Below, piece by piece: positions 54,373 to 64,000 of a stretch of DNA of 64,000 nucleotides. The notes beneath the pieces are model-generated. The model saw only the letters and a program-made list of their open reading frames with translations. It was not told where the DNA came from and searched no databases. The first letter of the stretch is position 1. The number at the start of each line of letters is the position of its first letter. The DNA is taken from assembly GCA_002007465.1 (NCBI GenBank), contig LNAC01000101.1:4240361-4304360 (forward strand), read 5' to 3'. Origin of the DNA: Ailurus styani. Lineage: Eukaryota; Chordata; Mammalia; Carnivora; Ailuridae. A program made the position numbers and the translations under genes.

Positions 54373-55512
54373 GTAAGCGCCCTAGCCCAGCCCTGTCCCG
54401 GCTGGCCGCGTGCACGGACAGACGGACGGCGCTTCCCTCCCTGCGTGGGTCTCTGGCCAGTGCAGAAGCATCCTTTCCATTTCCCCAGCGAGGTCAGAGC
54501 CCAGTTAGGGGGTGCTGGCCAGGGAAACCCCTCATTCTGGGGATCCCACGACATGCCGCAGTGACAGTCCCGGGCCGCCGCTGTCCCATGAGGAGGCTGC
54601 CCACGTGCACCCGATGATATTGGTCTTCTAGAGGCTTCCGTCGATGGCCTCGGCTTAGGGGCTCCCTCTCTCCGCTGCCACACTACTCAGTCAGGCGGCT
54701 TTCTTGTGAACCTCCACCCCCTCCGATGTGCTCTGGAAACATGATTTGTTTTCCCCAAATGAGGCTCCCGGAGAAATGGATTGCACAGCACTGGCCCGAG
54801 TGTGTGGGGGAGCAAGAACGAGCTAGCAAGAAGTGAACGCAGAGGGAGACAAGCTGCACCCAGCTCTTCTGTGGGTACAGGGGACGCTCAGGACCAAGAA
54901 CCGGGGTGGGGGGCAGGCTGGGTGGGAAGGGGGCCCCGAGCCTTCAGAGGAAGGAATGGGAATGGCGGACAGTCCCTCCTGCTACCGCGTTTCTCTGCGA
55001 TGCGTCCTCCCCTGCCAGGACGTGGGGGCAGCTCTTGGGGTTTCTGCAGGGATGGAAGGGGGTGGCAGCGGCGCCCCAGGGCTGCTTCCCGAGGCTCCTG
55101 CCCTGTGCCTGCGCCCGGGTTTGCTGATGCAGAGCCATGGACGTCCTGTGATCACCCTTGAGGGTAGCCTGAAGAATAAGGCCAACCTTGGCGTTAGCAA
55201 CACACTGTTCCAGACTGTTTTCATTTCGGGTGACCGCTTGGTCCCAGGGGCGGAACACGACATGTTTTTCTTCTGGCTTCTGAGTTAGTCTTTTCTCTCT
55301 CCGGGGCGATCGGTGGTGGGTGGGAGTGGGGCGGGGCGGGGCTGCTCATCTCAAAGGGGCCGCATGGGGAGTGTGCTGTCCCTCCTGTCCTGAGCTTGCT
55401 GGACCCACCCAGAGAAGTCGGAGCCGGCCTCCGGCTGGAGGGGACCTGAGGGGAGGGCGGAGCGCTGGGGGTCAGAGGTTCGGGCTGGCTTCTTTGTGTA
55501 AAACCATTCTTT
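54373..55512. other. Repeat-poor start of intron 2
   Basis: GC-rich unique-looking DNA (ggggcggggcggggc near 55330). No exon supported. Confidence 0.5.
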
Positions 55513-55570
55513 TTTCTATTTATTTTTTACAAATTTTAAAAAGGATTTTATTTATTTATTTGAGACAGAG

Positions 55571-55602
<32 letters not shown>

Positions 55603-55736
55603 CACGAGCAGGGGGAGAGGTAGGAGAGGGAGAAGCAGACTCTCCACTGAGCCAGGAGCCCAATTCGGGGCTAGATCTCAGGACGCTGGGATCATGACCT
55701 GAACCGAAGGCAGACGCTTAACCATCCAGGAGCCCC
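55513..55736 (-). mobile_element. CAN-SINE with (AT)n
   Basis: Reverse SINE containing atatatatatatata near 55570. Duplication gtgtaaaaccattctt (55497-55512) and gtgtaagactattctt (55737-55752). Confidence 0.92.
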
Positions 55737-55984
55737 GTGTAAGACTATTCTTGAGGCCTCCTGGGACCCCTGCCTCAGTCCACACAGGAGCCCCAACACC
55801 TAGCGCGCCCCCTGCCCCCGCACCATGTCTGAGCTGCCGTGACCTGACAGAGGCCTCCCAGCAAGAGCTGGGCTCCCGCAGGGCCTGCATCTCCCTGTGC
55901 CTTTCCGCTCTCCGTTCCTCCTCCCCCCGCCCTGCTCCCCCCCCCTTCCTCCTGCAACACACGATCCCAGTGGGTAAAACAGGT
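55737..55984. other. Unannotated intronic stretch
   Basis: Pyrimidine-rich; contains a run of nine or more C near 55938. Confidence 0.45.
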
Positions 55985-56445
55985 ATGTGGCAGGCCGGGA
56001 AAATGGCCCTCAGAGATGTATGTCCACGTCCTTATCCTTGGAACCCGTGACCGTTACCTTACACGGCACAAAAGGGGAGCTTTGCAGGTGTCAGGGATCT
56101 CAAGATTGGGAGATCGTCCTGGATTATTGGGGTGGACCCTCAGTGCAGCCACGTGTGTCCTTATAAGAGGGAGGCAGAGGGAGATGAGAAGACACTGGCT
56201 TTGAAGACTGCGGTGATGCAGCCACCAGCCAAGGAAGGCTGCGGCCACCAGAAGCTGGAGGAGCTGATGAGGGATGGATTCTCCCTCTGGGAGCGGGGAG
56301 GGGGTGGAAGCACGGCCACGCCAGCACCTTAGTTTGGCCTAGAGACACAGATTTTGGACTTCTGGTGTTCAGAACTGGGAGAGCATAAATTCCTTGTTCT
56401 AAACCACCTAGTCTGTGCAAATGGGCTACAGCAGCCACAGGAAGC
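55985..56445 (+). repeat. LTR-type relic, sense (inverted partner of 16055-16460)
   Basis: caagattgggagatcgtcctgg, gtgtccttataagaggg, ccaaggaaggctgcggccacc, gattttggacttctgg and gaactgggagagcataaa, in LTR order. It is very similar over about 150 bases to the reverse of the 16 kb copy, with a 14-base insertion (near 56195-56210) absent there. Confidence 0.68.
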
Positions 56446-56660
56446 GGGGGCAGGGTCTCAGAGAGGCTGTTAATCTGTGCTAGGAGGGCTGGCCGTCTGC
56501 TGGGAGTGTGAAGTTGCTCCCCGCTGTCCATGGTCCAATGCCCTGTGGGCCTGGCTGGTCTCCCAGCGCTAAGCTTGCGTGGCAGTCCTGGGGACACTTC
56601 ATGTACAAGCCCCTTCCATTATTTCCGCAGGCCCTTCCAACGGTGTGTTCAAGTTCATTT

Positions 56661-56858
56661 TTTTAAATGGTTTTATTTATCTATTTGAGAGAGCGCACGC
56701 ATGTGCACATGAGCAGGGGGGCAGGGGCAGAGGGAGAGGGAGAAGCAGGCTCCCCGCTGAGCAGGGAGCCGGATGCGGGGCTCGATCCCAGGACTCTGGG
56801 ATCATGATCTGAGCTAAACAGCAGACACTTAACCGACTGAGCCACCCAGGGCGCCCCT
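56661..56858 (-). mobile_element. CAN-SINE (SINEC)
   Basis: Reverse SINE ending gccacccagggcgcccc. Flanks caagttcatt and caaattcatg. Confidence 0.92.
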
Positions 56859-57290
56859 GCAAATTCATGCTGAAGTGGAGCCGAGGCCCACAGCCGTGTG
56901 GTCAAGGTGCCTAAGGTTTGGGCAGCTCAGAATCTGTGCGTTTCTCATGAGGCCTTTTTCTTTGGTCATAGTGTTTGATTGGAACAGTCTGTGATCATCA
57001 GTGGGAGAGAGGCCCAGAATGGGAGCCAGTTAGGGCAACATACTGGTTTAGTGGGCTGCTGCCGGCCAGGTGGTAGCAGAACAGGCAAAACCAGTCTGGG
57101 TGGCCAGCGCCCCCTCCCCCCCCCAGCTCTGTGTGTGGGGATGAGATCCCAGCTGTGAGCAGTAAGCAAGGGTGCACCTGTGGATGGGCTTAATGAGCAT
57201 TGATTCAGTGGTCGTGAGAGCTGATACTTGGTGGGACTTGCCACACTTGCTGAAGGCTGTACTAACCCCTTTGGAAACCAGCCCCAAAGA
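56859..57290. other. Unannotated intronic stretch
   Basis: No exon or named repeat; a poly-C run lies near 57113-57124. Confidence 0.45.
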
Positions 57291-58110
57291 GGTTCGCTTG
57301 TTTCTTCAGCTACTTACTGATGGCCTAGCACATGCATGCCAGGCACGGGGGCACAGTGCTCAGGTTCCAAAGGAGCTGGTGTCCTAGGACGGGGATACTG
57401 TGAATAAACTCACATACCACCGTCCTGGCGGGTTGGGGTTGGGGGGCAGTGAAGCCGGACAAGTGGGTGACCTCTGAGCAGAAACCTGCCCCCACGTGGG
57501 AGGGAGCCCCCCCCCCNNNNNNNNNNNNNNNNNNNNNNNNNNNNNNNNNNNNNNNNNNNNNNNNNNNNNNNNNNNNNNNNNNNNNNNNNNNNNNNNNNNN
57601 NNNNNNNNNNNNNNNNNNNNNNNNNNNNNNNNNNNNNNNNNNNNNNNNNNNNNNNNNNNNNNNNNNNNNNNNNNNCCTGGGATCTGGGGAAGAGGAAGAA
57701 AGTGCAAAAGGCCTGGGTGATTTCAAGGAAGGGCTGCTGGCTGGAATCCGACAAAGCGAGGATGGGGGGCGGCAGGTCAGAGAGGGGTCTGGCCTAACAG
57801 TACGGGCCTTGTAGGCCGTGGGGAGCACGTTGGGGGCGGTTCTGAGCGGGGAGCCGTGGAATGAGTTAGCCTGATCTGACTCAGGTTTTCCAGGCCGCTG
57901 TGGGCTGATGACAGCAGATGCGGGGTGAGGGTGGGGCTGGAGGCTGTGGCGGGGCTGGAGGCCCAATGGTGACTTGGACCAGAGTGGCACCAGCGGAAGT
58001 AGAAGTGGTCAGATTCTGGGCACAGTTTGAAAGCCGGAAGAGTCAGCAGGATTTACCATAGTTTGGTGGGGAAGTGCCAGAGAGGGGAGGCATCGCTGGC
58101 TGCAGCTGGG
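57291..58110 (-). repeat. Long L2 LINE 3' region, antisense, containing the gap
   Basis: catgccaggcacgggggcac, ggtgacctctgagcagaaacc, then after the gap cgggccttgtaggccgtgg, gaatgagttagcctgatctg, atggtgacttggaccagag and gtggtcagattctgggcac: the longest L2 copy here, in full antisense order. Confidence 0.72.
57517..57675. other. Assembly gap (159 N)
   Basis: A run of N that starts right after a poly-C tract (about 12 C), inside an L2 relic. The flanks continue the same L2 copy, so the gap is probably a hard-to-sequence GC-rich stretch rather than a misjoin. Confidence 0.97.
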
Positions 58111-58413
58111 ACTTGAGTGACTTATAAGAAATAAGGATTTGGTCCTGAGTCTGGCACACAGCGCCCCAAACCCTTGAAATTTCCTAGGGGTTGAGGGTCA
58201 GCAAGGTGTCTGTTGTCATGTTAACTAGGTGACGTTAGACCCCTCCCCTATGCAAGGGCGGGGGGCGGAGCGTGTTGCCAGAGGAACCAACCACGTGATG
58301 GGGAGGGGAGGAGCTTGGAGGTGGAGTTCAGGAGCCAAGGGCTAATGATTTCATCTGTCACCTCTGTAACGCGGTCTCTGTGAGACCCCCGCAAGGATGG
58401 GTTTGGAGATGGG
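58111..58413. other. Unannotated intronic stretch
   Basis: Nothing recognised. Confidence 0.4.
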
Positions 58414-58593
58414 GCGCCTGGGTGGCTCAGTAGGTTGGGTGCCTGTCTTCCACTCTGGTCATGATCCCGGGGTCCTGGGATGAAGCCCTGCGTTGGGCAC
58501 CCTGCTCAGTAGGAAGTCTGCTTCTCCCTCTCCCTCTGCCCCTTCCCCTGTTTGTGCGCGTGCCTGCGCGCTCTCTCAAACAAATAAAGTCTT
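58414..58593 (+). mobile_element. CAN-SINE, first of a serial pair
   Basis: Forward SINE from ggggcgcctgggtggctcag. It is somewhat diverged, with a (A)nTATAAAAAGG tail that became the target of the next copy. Confidence 0.92.
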
Positions 58594-58609
58594 AAAAAAT
58601 ATAAAAAGG

Positions 58610-58798
58610 CTGGGGCGCCTGAGTGGCTCAGTGGGTTGGGCCTCTGCCTTTGGCTGGGGTCATGATCTCGGCGTCCTGGGACCGAGCCCCCCATTGGGCT
58701 CTCTGCTCGGCGGGGAGCCTGCTTCCCCCTCTCTCTCTGCCCGCCTCTCTGCCTACTTGTAATCTCTCTCTCTTTCTCAAATAAATAAATAAAATCTT
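58610..58798 (+). mobile_element. CAN-SINE, second of the serial pair
   Basis: Forward SINE inserted at the tail of the first; duplication aaaaatataaaaagg at about 58595-58609 and 58800-58814. Confidence 0.94.
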
Positions 58799-58814
58799 TA
58801 AAAATATAAAAAGG

Positions 58815-59345
58815 GTGGGGTTCAGAGAGCTTCTGGGTTGGCGGACACATGGAGATACAGAAAGCGTGGGCGTTCTGCACTCCTACCCCCCCTCCCTCAC
58901 CGTATGCATCTTTTCAACTGGGTGATGATTCCTAGCCTTTAATATCCTTTGTAATGAGGGGGTACTCAAGCAAATAAGCTAGTTCCCTGAGTTCCGTGAG
59001 TTGGGCAGATAGTGTCAGAAGTGAGTTGAATTGTGGGACACCCAGCTGGTGTCAGAGAATTGGCTGGTTGTGTGCAGACAAAACCCACACATCAAAATTG
59101 GGCGCAGAATTGTAGAGGGCGTGGCCACGTGGGACAACGTGGGGGCTGAGGGAAGAGAGCTCCATTCTGCATGGGTCTGGGCGATTCCCGGTGGAGATCT
59201 GGCGAGTTTGGAACTGAGGGGAGTGGGATGGCTGTGTGAGGCCATGGAGAGTGGCCCAGGCTGAGTCTGGCCTTGGACACTGAACCAGGGCCTTGTGATT
59301 GCTCCAGGGCCGGCTCTCTGCCTCCCCAGGGCTGTAGCTCTTTGA
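58815..59345. other. Unannotated intronic stretch
   Basis: 59000-59280 (ggacacccagctggtgtcag, ttgtgtgcagacaaaacccac) may be an L1/LTR scrap. No exon. Confidence 0.4.
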
Positions 59346-59358
59346 AGAAGCTACAACG

Positions 59359-59568
59359 TGGGCGCCTGGGTGGCTCGGTGGGTTAAAGCCTCTGCCTTCG
59401 GCTCAGGTCATGATCTCAGGGTCCTGGGATCGAGGCCCGCATCGGGCTCCGGCTCCCTGCTCGGCGGGGAGCCTGCTTCCTCCTCTCTCTCTGCCTGCCT
59501 CTCAGCCTACTTGTGATCTCTCTTTTTCTGTCAAATAAATAAATAAAATCTTAAAAAAAAAAAAAAAA
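59359..59568 (+). mobile_element. CAN-SINE (SINEC)
   Basis: Forward SINE; flanks gaagctacaa and gaagctacac. Internal short duplication of ggctcc near 59444-59455. Confidence 0.94.
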
Positions 59569-59868
59569 GGAAGCTACACGGTTGGCTGGAGGGGCCTGCC
59601 TGCCTTCCAGAGCCAGCAGGTGGATGTGGGGTGCCCCCTACCCACCAGCACCCAGCCCCATCTCTCCATCCCGGTCCCTCTGTCCCTGAAGCCGGTTTTG
59701 ATTTCCATTCCGTAAAAATCCTGCTCCTAGAGCTTCAAAGAGCTTTGTTGCTTTCTGCTGTCCTCTTGACCGATCTTTGGTAACATTTTCTTGTAGCTCT
59801 TCTCCCTGGGCCTCACACTGCTCTTCTGGCTCGGTCCGCCCCTCCTTGTGAACAGCTTCTCCACATTC

Positions 59869-59903
59869 ATTCACTCATTCACCCATTCATTCATTCAACA
59901 AAT
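59869..59903 (+). repeat. (ATTC)n-like tract
   Basis: Imperfect attc units before aacaaatgttcat, typical of the antisense L2 terminus, which continues after the SINE nest (60323-60390). Confidence 0.8.
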
Positions 59904-59909
59904 GTTCAT

Positions 59910-60322
59910 CGAGGGTGCCTCGGTGGTGCCATTGGTTAAGCGCCTGACACTTTTTTTTAATAAGATGTTATTTATTTGAGAGACAGAGTAAGTGAGAGAG
60001 CGAGCACTCAAGGAGGACCAGAGGGAGAGGGAGAAGCAGGCTCCCCGCTGAGCAGGGAGCCCAATACCGGCCTCGATCCCAGGATGCTGGGGTCATGACC
60101 TGAGCCAAAGGCAGCTGCTTAACTGGCCGAGCCACCCAGGCGCCCCTAAGCATCTGACTCTTGATTTCAGCTTAGGTCATGGGGTCCTGAGATCAAAGCC
60201 CGGTGTCGGGCTCCGTGCTGAGCATGGAGAATGCTTAAGCTTCTCTCTCCTTCTCCCTCTGCCCCAGTCCCACCGCCAGGGTGCAGCAGTCTCTAAAAAC
60301 AAAAGAAACAAAATAACAAAAT
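59910..60322 (+). mobile_element. CAN-SINE, outer of a two-deep nest
   Basis: Old forward SINE; exact 13-base duplication aacaaatgttcat at 59897-59909 and 60323-60335. Split by a reverse SINE. Confidence 0.92.
59952..60146 (-). mobile_element. CAN-SINE, inner, opposite orientation
   Basis: Reverse SINE inside the head of the outer copy; flanks taagcgcctgacac and taagcatctgactc. Confidence 0.93.
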
Positions 60323-60390
60323 AACAAATGTTCATTCCTTGGGAGCCCTCTGTGTGCAGGGCACAGGAGCCAGGGGATAAAGCTGTCTAG

Positions 60391-61094
60391 TCTCCATTGT
60401 TAGACATCACAAATAGGTTTGTAATTAAAATGGTGAAAAGGTCAGAGACTACAGAGGAACTAATTGGGGCTTTCCCTTTGTCATCGTGTCTTCAGTCTCT
60501 GGCCCAGAATCTTCTCAGGGTACCAGCACTTCAGATCCGGGTGCTGTGGCCCCACTTGGGCATGTCCAGGCCCCAAAGCTTGCTGTTTGAACCCTGGCCA
60601 AGACGGGGGTGTGGGCTGTGTGCTCCCCTTCCAGGGGCCCTGGGCAGACATCCAGGGACCAGCCCTCACGCCTCCCTCTCACCCACCCCCAGGCCCTGTC
60701 CTCATCAGTCCACCTGCTTAGTGGGGGACCACCTGCTCACCTGGTCAATACTGCAGCCTTCCGGCCAGGGTTCCCCACACTGCCTGTGCCTCTTCACCCA
60801 TCCACACTGCGTACTCACTCCTTCACACGTGAACAGGCCACGGCCAAAGCACCCAGTGCCCCAGCACACTCCCAGTTGCTTAAAGGCACCCCACACCTTC
60901 CAGCGGAAGGTATGAGCCCTTTCCCTGGCCCCTGAGGCCCTTCTGCTGGGCTTCCTGTTGCCTGCAAGCTCTGTCGTCCTGGTCCCTGCCTTTCCCCGTG
61001 ATTCCTCCCCTTGTGGACTGCGTCCTGCATACCAGTGTTGCCTCTTCCAGGCAGTCATCCCTGCTTCTCACAAACCCCCTTCCCAGCCCACTCT
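60391..61094. other. Unannotated intronic stretch, probable L2 pieces
   Basis: 60920-61090 (cctggtccctgcctttcccc, tcctgcataccagtgttgcc) may be sense L2. No exon supported. Confidence 0.4.
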
Positions 61095-61460
61095 TTAGGC
61101 CCAGGTCGCTAAGGTTGGCATTGTTGACATTTTGGGCCATACTGTCACTGTGGGGTGGTTTTGTTTTCTTTTTTAAAGATTTTATTTACTTATTTGACAG
61201 AGGGAGAGGGAGCAGCAGGCAGAGGAAGAAGCAGGCTCCCCGACAAGCAGGGAGCCCGACACGGGGCTCGATCCCAGGACTCTGGGATCTTGACCTGAGT
61301 CAAAGGCAGACGCTTAACGACTGAGCCACGCAGGCGCCCCGACTGCAGGTTATTTAACGATGTCACCTGCCTCTACCCACCAGGCGTCCTGACAGTCTCA
61401 AAGGTCTCCAGATGTTGCCAGGATCCCTCAGGGGCACAGTTGCCCTGGTTGGTCCGAGTG
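61095..61460 (+). repeat. Old DNA-transposon-like repeat split by a SINE
   Basis: ggttggcattgttgacattttggg before the SINE, then cctctacccaccaggcgtcc, ctccagatgttgccaggatcc and cagttgccctggttgg after it. One element, same class as 53160-53310. Confidence 0.6.
61165..61340 (-). mobile_element. CAN-SINE (SINEC)
   Basis: Reverse SINE ending gagccacgcaggcgcccc, inserted in the DNA-type repeat. Confidence 0.91.
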
Positions 61461-63350
61461 AGGCAGCCCTTTGTGCCCACCGCATGTGTCCTGTGTTCCC
61501 TTTGGTGTCACTGCTTGCCCCGTGGCATTCCCCTTAGCCGGGTATTCCAAGAGAGCTGGAGCAGCCCCTGCCTCGCGCCCCGGTCCCCGCCGCCCTGGCC
61601 CGTGCCGGGGCCTGTGTGCTGTTATGAAGGGCAGAAGTGCCTCACCTCTCCTCACCTCTCCTCGCTCACGCCCTGCACCACCGGCACAGACAGACCTGCA
61701 GCCAGTGTCTACTGGGTTCTCAACAGTCAGCCTCTTCCCCAGTCTTCCAGGGTGGCATCCGTGGAGGGGGCCCATCTCCATCTGTGCCATTGCAGACGCT
61801 GACTCTGCAAAGGAAGGAGGAGCCACGGGGAGAAGCCCGGCGGGCCCCGCTGTTCTCGCATCCCAGTAAAGATAAGACAGACGCAGCCCTGCGCGGGTCC
61901 AGTCCTGGGCGCGCCCTCCGGTGTCAGAGCACAGCGAGCCAGTGCTGGCCTGTGATGGTGCAGCCTTGAGCTTGCCCGTTGTTTACAGAAGAAAACTGGC
62001 GTGCTTTCGTGTCTTAGCTGTTATCGAAGGCAGACTGCTTGTTAGGACGTCAAAGTGGATTGAGACTATCAGCACGTTCGGATGCCCCGCTAAACGGGAT
62101 GCGTTTATGGACAGTACCATATTGTCCCGGCCAGCAGGTTTCTTCACCATGGAGCGTGCCTCTGAGTTGTGCGTTCTTGCCTGCCCGGCCCAGCTCTCTC
62201 ACACCCTTGCTTGCTTCCCAGGTGTCTTCCACCTGAGACCGATCCTTTCTGGGTGTGTGTGCAGCGCCCCCCACCGCCCCAGCCCTCCACAGCTGCCCGA
62301 CGCTGTGTCCCGGCCTCAGATCCTCTCTGGGGGTGGGTGTCCAGGCAGCCCGCACTTGCAGCAGGATGGCCACCCTGCGCGTTGGCCAGGGCTCCCGGGG
62401 TTAGTCCTGATCTTCCTGCATCCCCAGAGCCCCTCGTTCCTGGGTGGCTCACCCTGTCTGCGGGGAGACACAGCCTCCCCAGAGGGCGCTGGGGAGGCCG
62501 CAGCTCTTCCCCTCCAGGAAGCAGGGGCGCTCCCGCCGGGCCTGGGGCAGGGGGGTCCCTCAGCAGAGGTATGTCTGGCTGGCTCAGTGCCTGAGGCTCC
62601 CTCATGGGAGCCGGGAAGACAGGACAGTAGATGGCGCTGTGGGTAAGGTCAGCACAGCCAAGGTCCAGTGGGCTGACACCTTTAGTGTGAATTTGCTTTG
62701 CGGCCCCATTTTCTGGTTTCAGATCCCCAGCCAGCAACCCGTTGGCTAATTTCAGGTGCCCCAGAGCCCCCACCCCCTCACTCCCCAGGTGCCTGGAAGC
62801 TGACCCTGCAGGTGTCACGGGGCTGAAGCAAGGAAATCAGCTTGGCACGTGGGAGGGAGGCCCAGGTCCCATTCCCTGTGCTCACACCCACTCTGGGCCT
62901 TGGTTTCTCCCATCGGTGAGGTGAGGACACCCAGCTGAGGTCCTGTCGAGCTCGGAAATGCAGGGGCCCACTCACTTTGCCAAGCGCTGCCCTGGGCTGG
63001 CCCTTTGCTCGGTCCAGGGGAAGAGGGCATTCCCTGCCCTCCTGGCACTGGCGCTTGGGCCACCAAGATGAGTGAGTGCCATCTGGAAGTAGGGGCCTGA
63101 CTACTAATAAAGCTTGCAAGTAGAGGACACGTCCAGGAGACAAGAGATGGGTCGTGAGTGTTCTAGGCTTGCAGGCTGCACAGGGCCAGGCTTTCTAGAA
63201 GAGCAGCAGGGGGAAGGATGGGGGCCAGAGTTGAGGAGACCAAAGACAAGGGGAGGTGTATGGAATGAAGGTGAACTGGTGGGCCCGGGGCCCCCGAGGG
63301 AGGACCCTGAACATTGGCTTGCAATCCCCGATTGTCTGCTACAGGCTGGT
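61461..63350. other. Repeat-poor GC-rich intronic stretch
   Basis: No SINE or L1. Open frames up to 241 codons occur in several frames on both strands and reflect composition. 62890-62930 (ctctgggccttggtttctccc, atcggtgaggtgag) is a MIR piece. Confidence 0.5.
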
Positions 63351-63352
63351 GG

Positions 63353-63374
63353 TGAGAGAGAGAGAGAGAGAGAG

Positions 63375-63407
<33 letters not shown>
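63353..63407 (+). repeat. Compound (GA)n(GT)n microsatellite
   Basis: About 13 GA units directly followed by about 14 GT units; likely polymorphic. Confidence 0.97.
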
Positions 63408-63408
<1 letters not shown>

Positions 63409-63926
63409 TCGTTCAGACAGGCTGGGGAATTGGGACGGGGCGTGAACCCAAACTGTCTGAGACCCTGGCTCCCATCTGGCTTAGGAATCTGACTCCCAGG
63501 GCATGGGTATGGACCCACTGGGCTCCGAGGCAGAGTTTCCGGTTGAGAAAACATCACCTTTTGCCAGGGGTGCATCTTGCTGCCAGGAGAATGCCGAGCT
63601 GGGCTTGCTGGTGCAACCCTAGGCGCAAGCAGGGTTTTCCCCTGAGCAGAGCAGGCTGGCAGGCGGGGCTTGACTGAGACCTTGGCTGCTAGAGCCAGGA
63701 GAGCCCAGAACTCTGGCTAGCCGGCCACTTGTCTCTAACGACTGATGTCGCCTGGGACACTATAGCCCTCTCCTGGCCCTGGTTCCCCCTCGTCCCAGCC
63801 CGAGCTGTGCTCAGAGCTGGAGTCAACAGAACTAATGGCATTCCCGGCTGGGGACAGTCAGCTCCTGGTCACCAGGGACCCACGGCTGCCCCTCTCGCAT
63901 CTCCGTGTCGGCTCAAGGGCAGGAGG

Positions 63927-63929
<3 letters not shown>

Positions 63930-63967
<38 letters not shown>
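63930..63967 (+). repeat. (GT)n microsatellite
   Basis: About 19 uninterrupted TG units. Confidence 0.97.
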
Positions 63968-63969
<2 letters not shown>

Positions 63970-64000
63970 TTTCTGAGCCCCAGAGGAGCTATTTTAGCTG

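Larger units (their letters stand above)
54373..64000 (+). other. PEMT: PEMT intron 2 (5' part, runs off the window)
   Basis: Sequence after the exon 2 donor up to the window edge. It holds CAN-SINEs, an LTR relic, an L2 with an assembly gap, DNA-transposon-like debris and two dinucleotide repeats. The motif expected for exon 3 (VARWEHKTRK in human) was not found in any frame I read, so the intron is at least 9.6 kb. Confidence 0.75.

Noticed and set aside
4286..61324. Many short open frames sharing peptides such as GWLSGLKPLLSAQVMISGSWD or RVLGSRPASGSLLSREPAS
   Set aside because: They are translations of the CAN-SINE in different frames and orientations, not a protein family.
61921..62646. 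241-codon open frame in intron 2
   Set aside because: Compositional; antisense frames of similar length overlap it.

Overview
This is vertebrate nuclear DNA, not prokaryotic. It holds GT/AG-spliced exons, one strong CpG island, tRNA-derived SINEs with poly(A) tails, 3'-truncated L1 and L2 LINEs, mammalian LTR and DNA-transposon relics, and assembly gaps of N. The abundant SINE is the carnivore CAN-SINE (SINEC). Its head reads ggcgcctgggtggctcag, its middle holds a pyrimidine stretch and its tail is (AAATA)nAAAATCTTT(A)n. The frequent sub-type with gttaaagcctctgcctt points to a caniform carnivore, most likely a mustelid or close relative (inference).

The only protein-coding gene I can support is the 5' end of PEMT (phosphatidylethanolamine N-methyltransferase), on the + strand. 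A CpG island at about 41700-42560 holds the promoter and the first coding exon (coding part 42291-42353). Intron 1 runs 42354-54264. Exon 2 is 54265-54372 and carries the internal Met that starts the short (199-residue type) isoform. Intron 2 runs off the right edge, so the catalytic and later membrane exons lie outside the window. The island contains a ZNF143-type site, GC boxes, a near-perfect RFX X-box and a G-run cluster just inside intron 1.

Layout: 1-41700 is intergenic DNA upstream of PEMT. It is mostly SINE, L1, L2, MIR and MLT1-like debris and includes one processed RPS20 pseudogene (about 31995-32470). 41700-42560 is the promoter island. 42560-54264 is intron 1, with an antisense L1 at 45780-47915. 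54373-64000 is intron 2, with several SINEs, an LTR copy that is an inverted partner of one at 16 kb, and a 159-base assembly gap.

I found about 46 CAN-SINE copies, roughly 30 of them antisense to PEMT. Several are nested two or three deep with legible target-site duplications, so insertion order can be read directly. I see no new gene system, CRISPR array, operon or functional RNA gene. The most useful leads are the PEMT N-terminus (the human-type start codon appears lost and the leader frame is open), the promoter motifs, the inverted LTR pair around the promoter, and two single-N positions that look like assembly joins.
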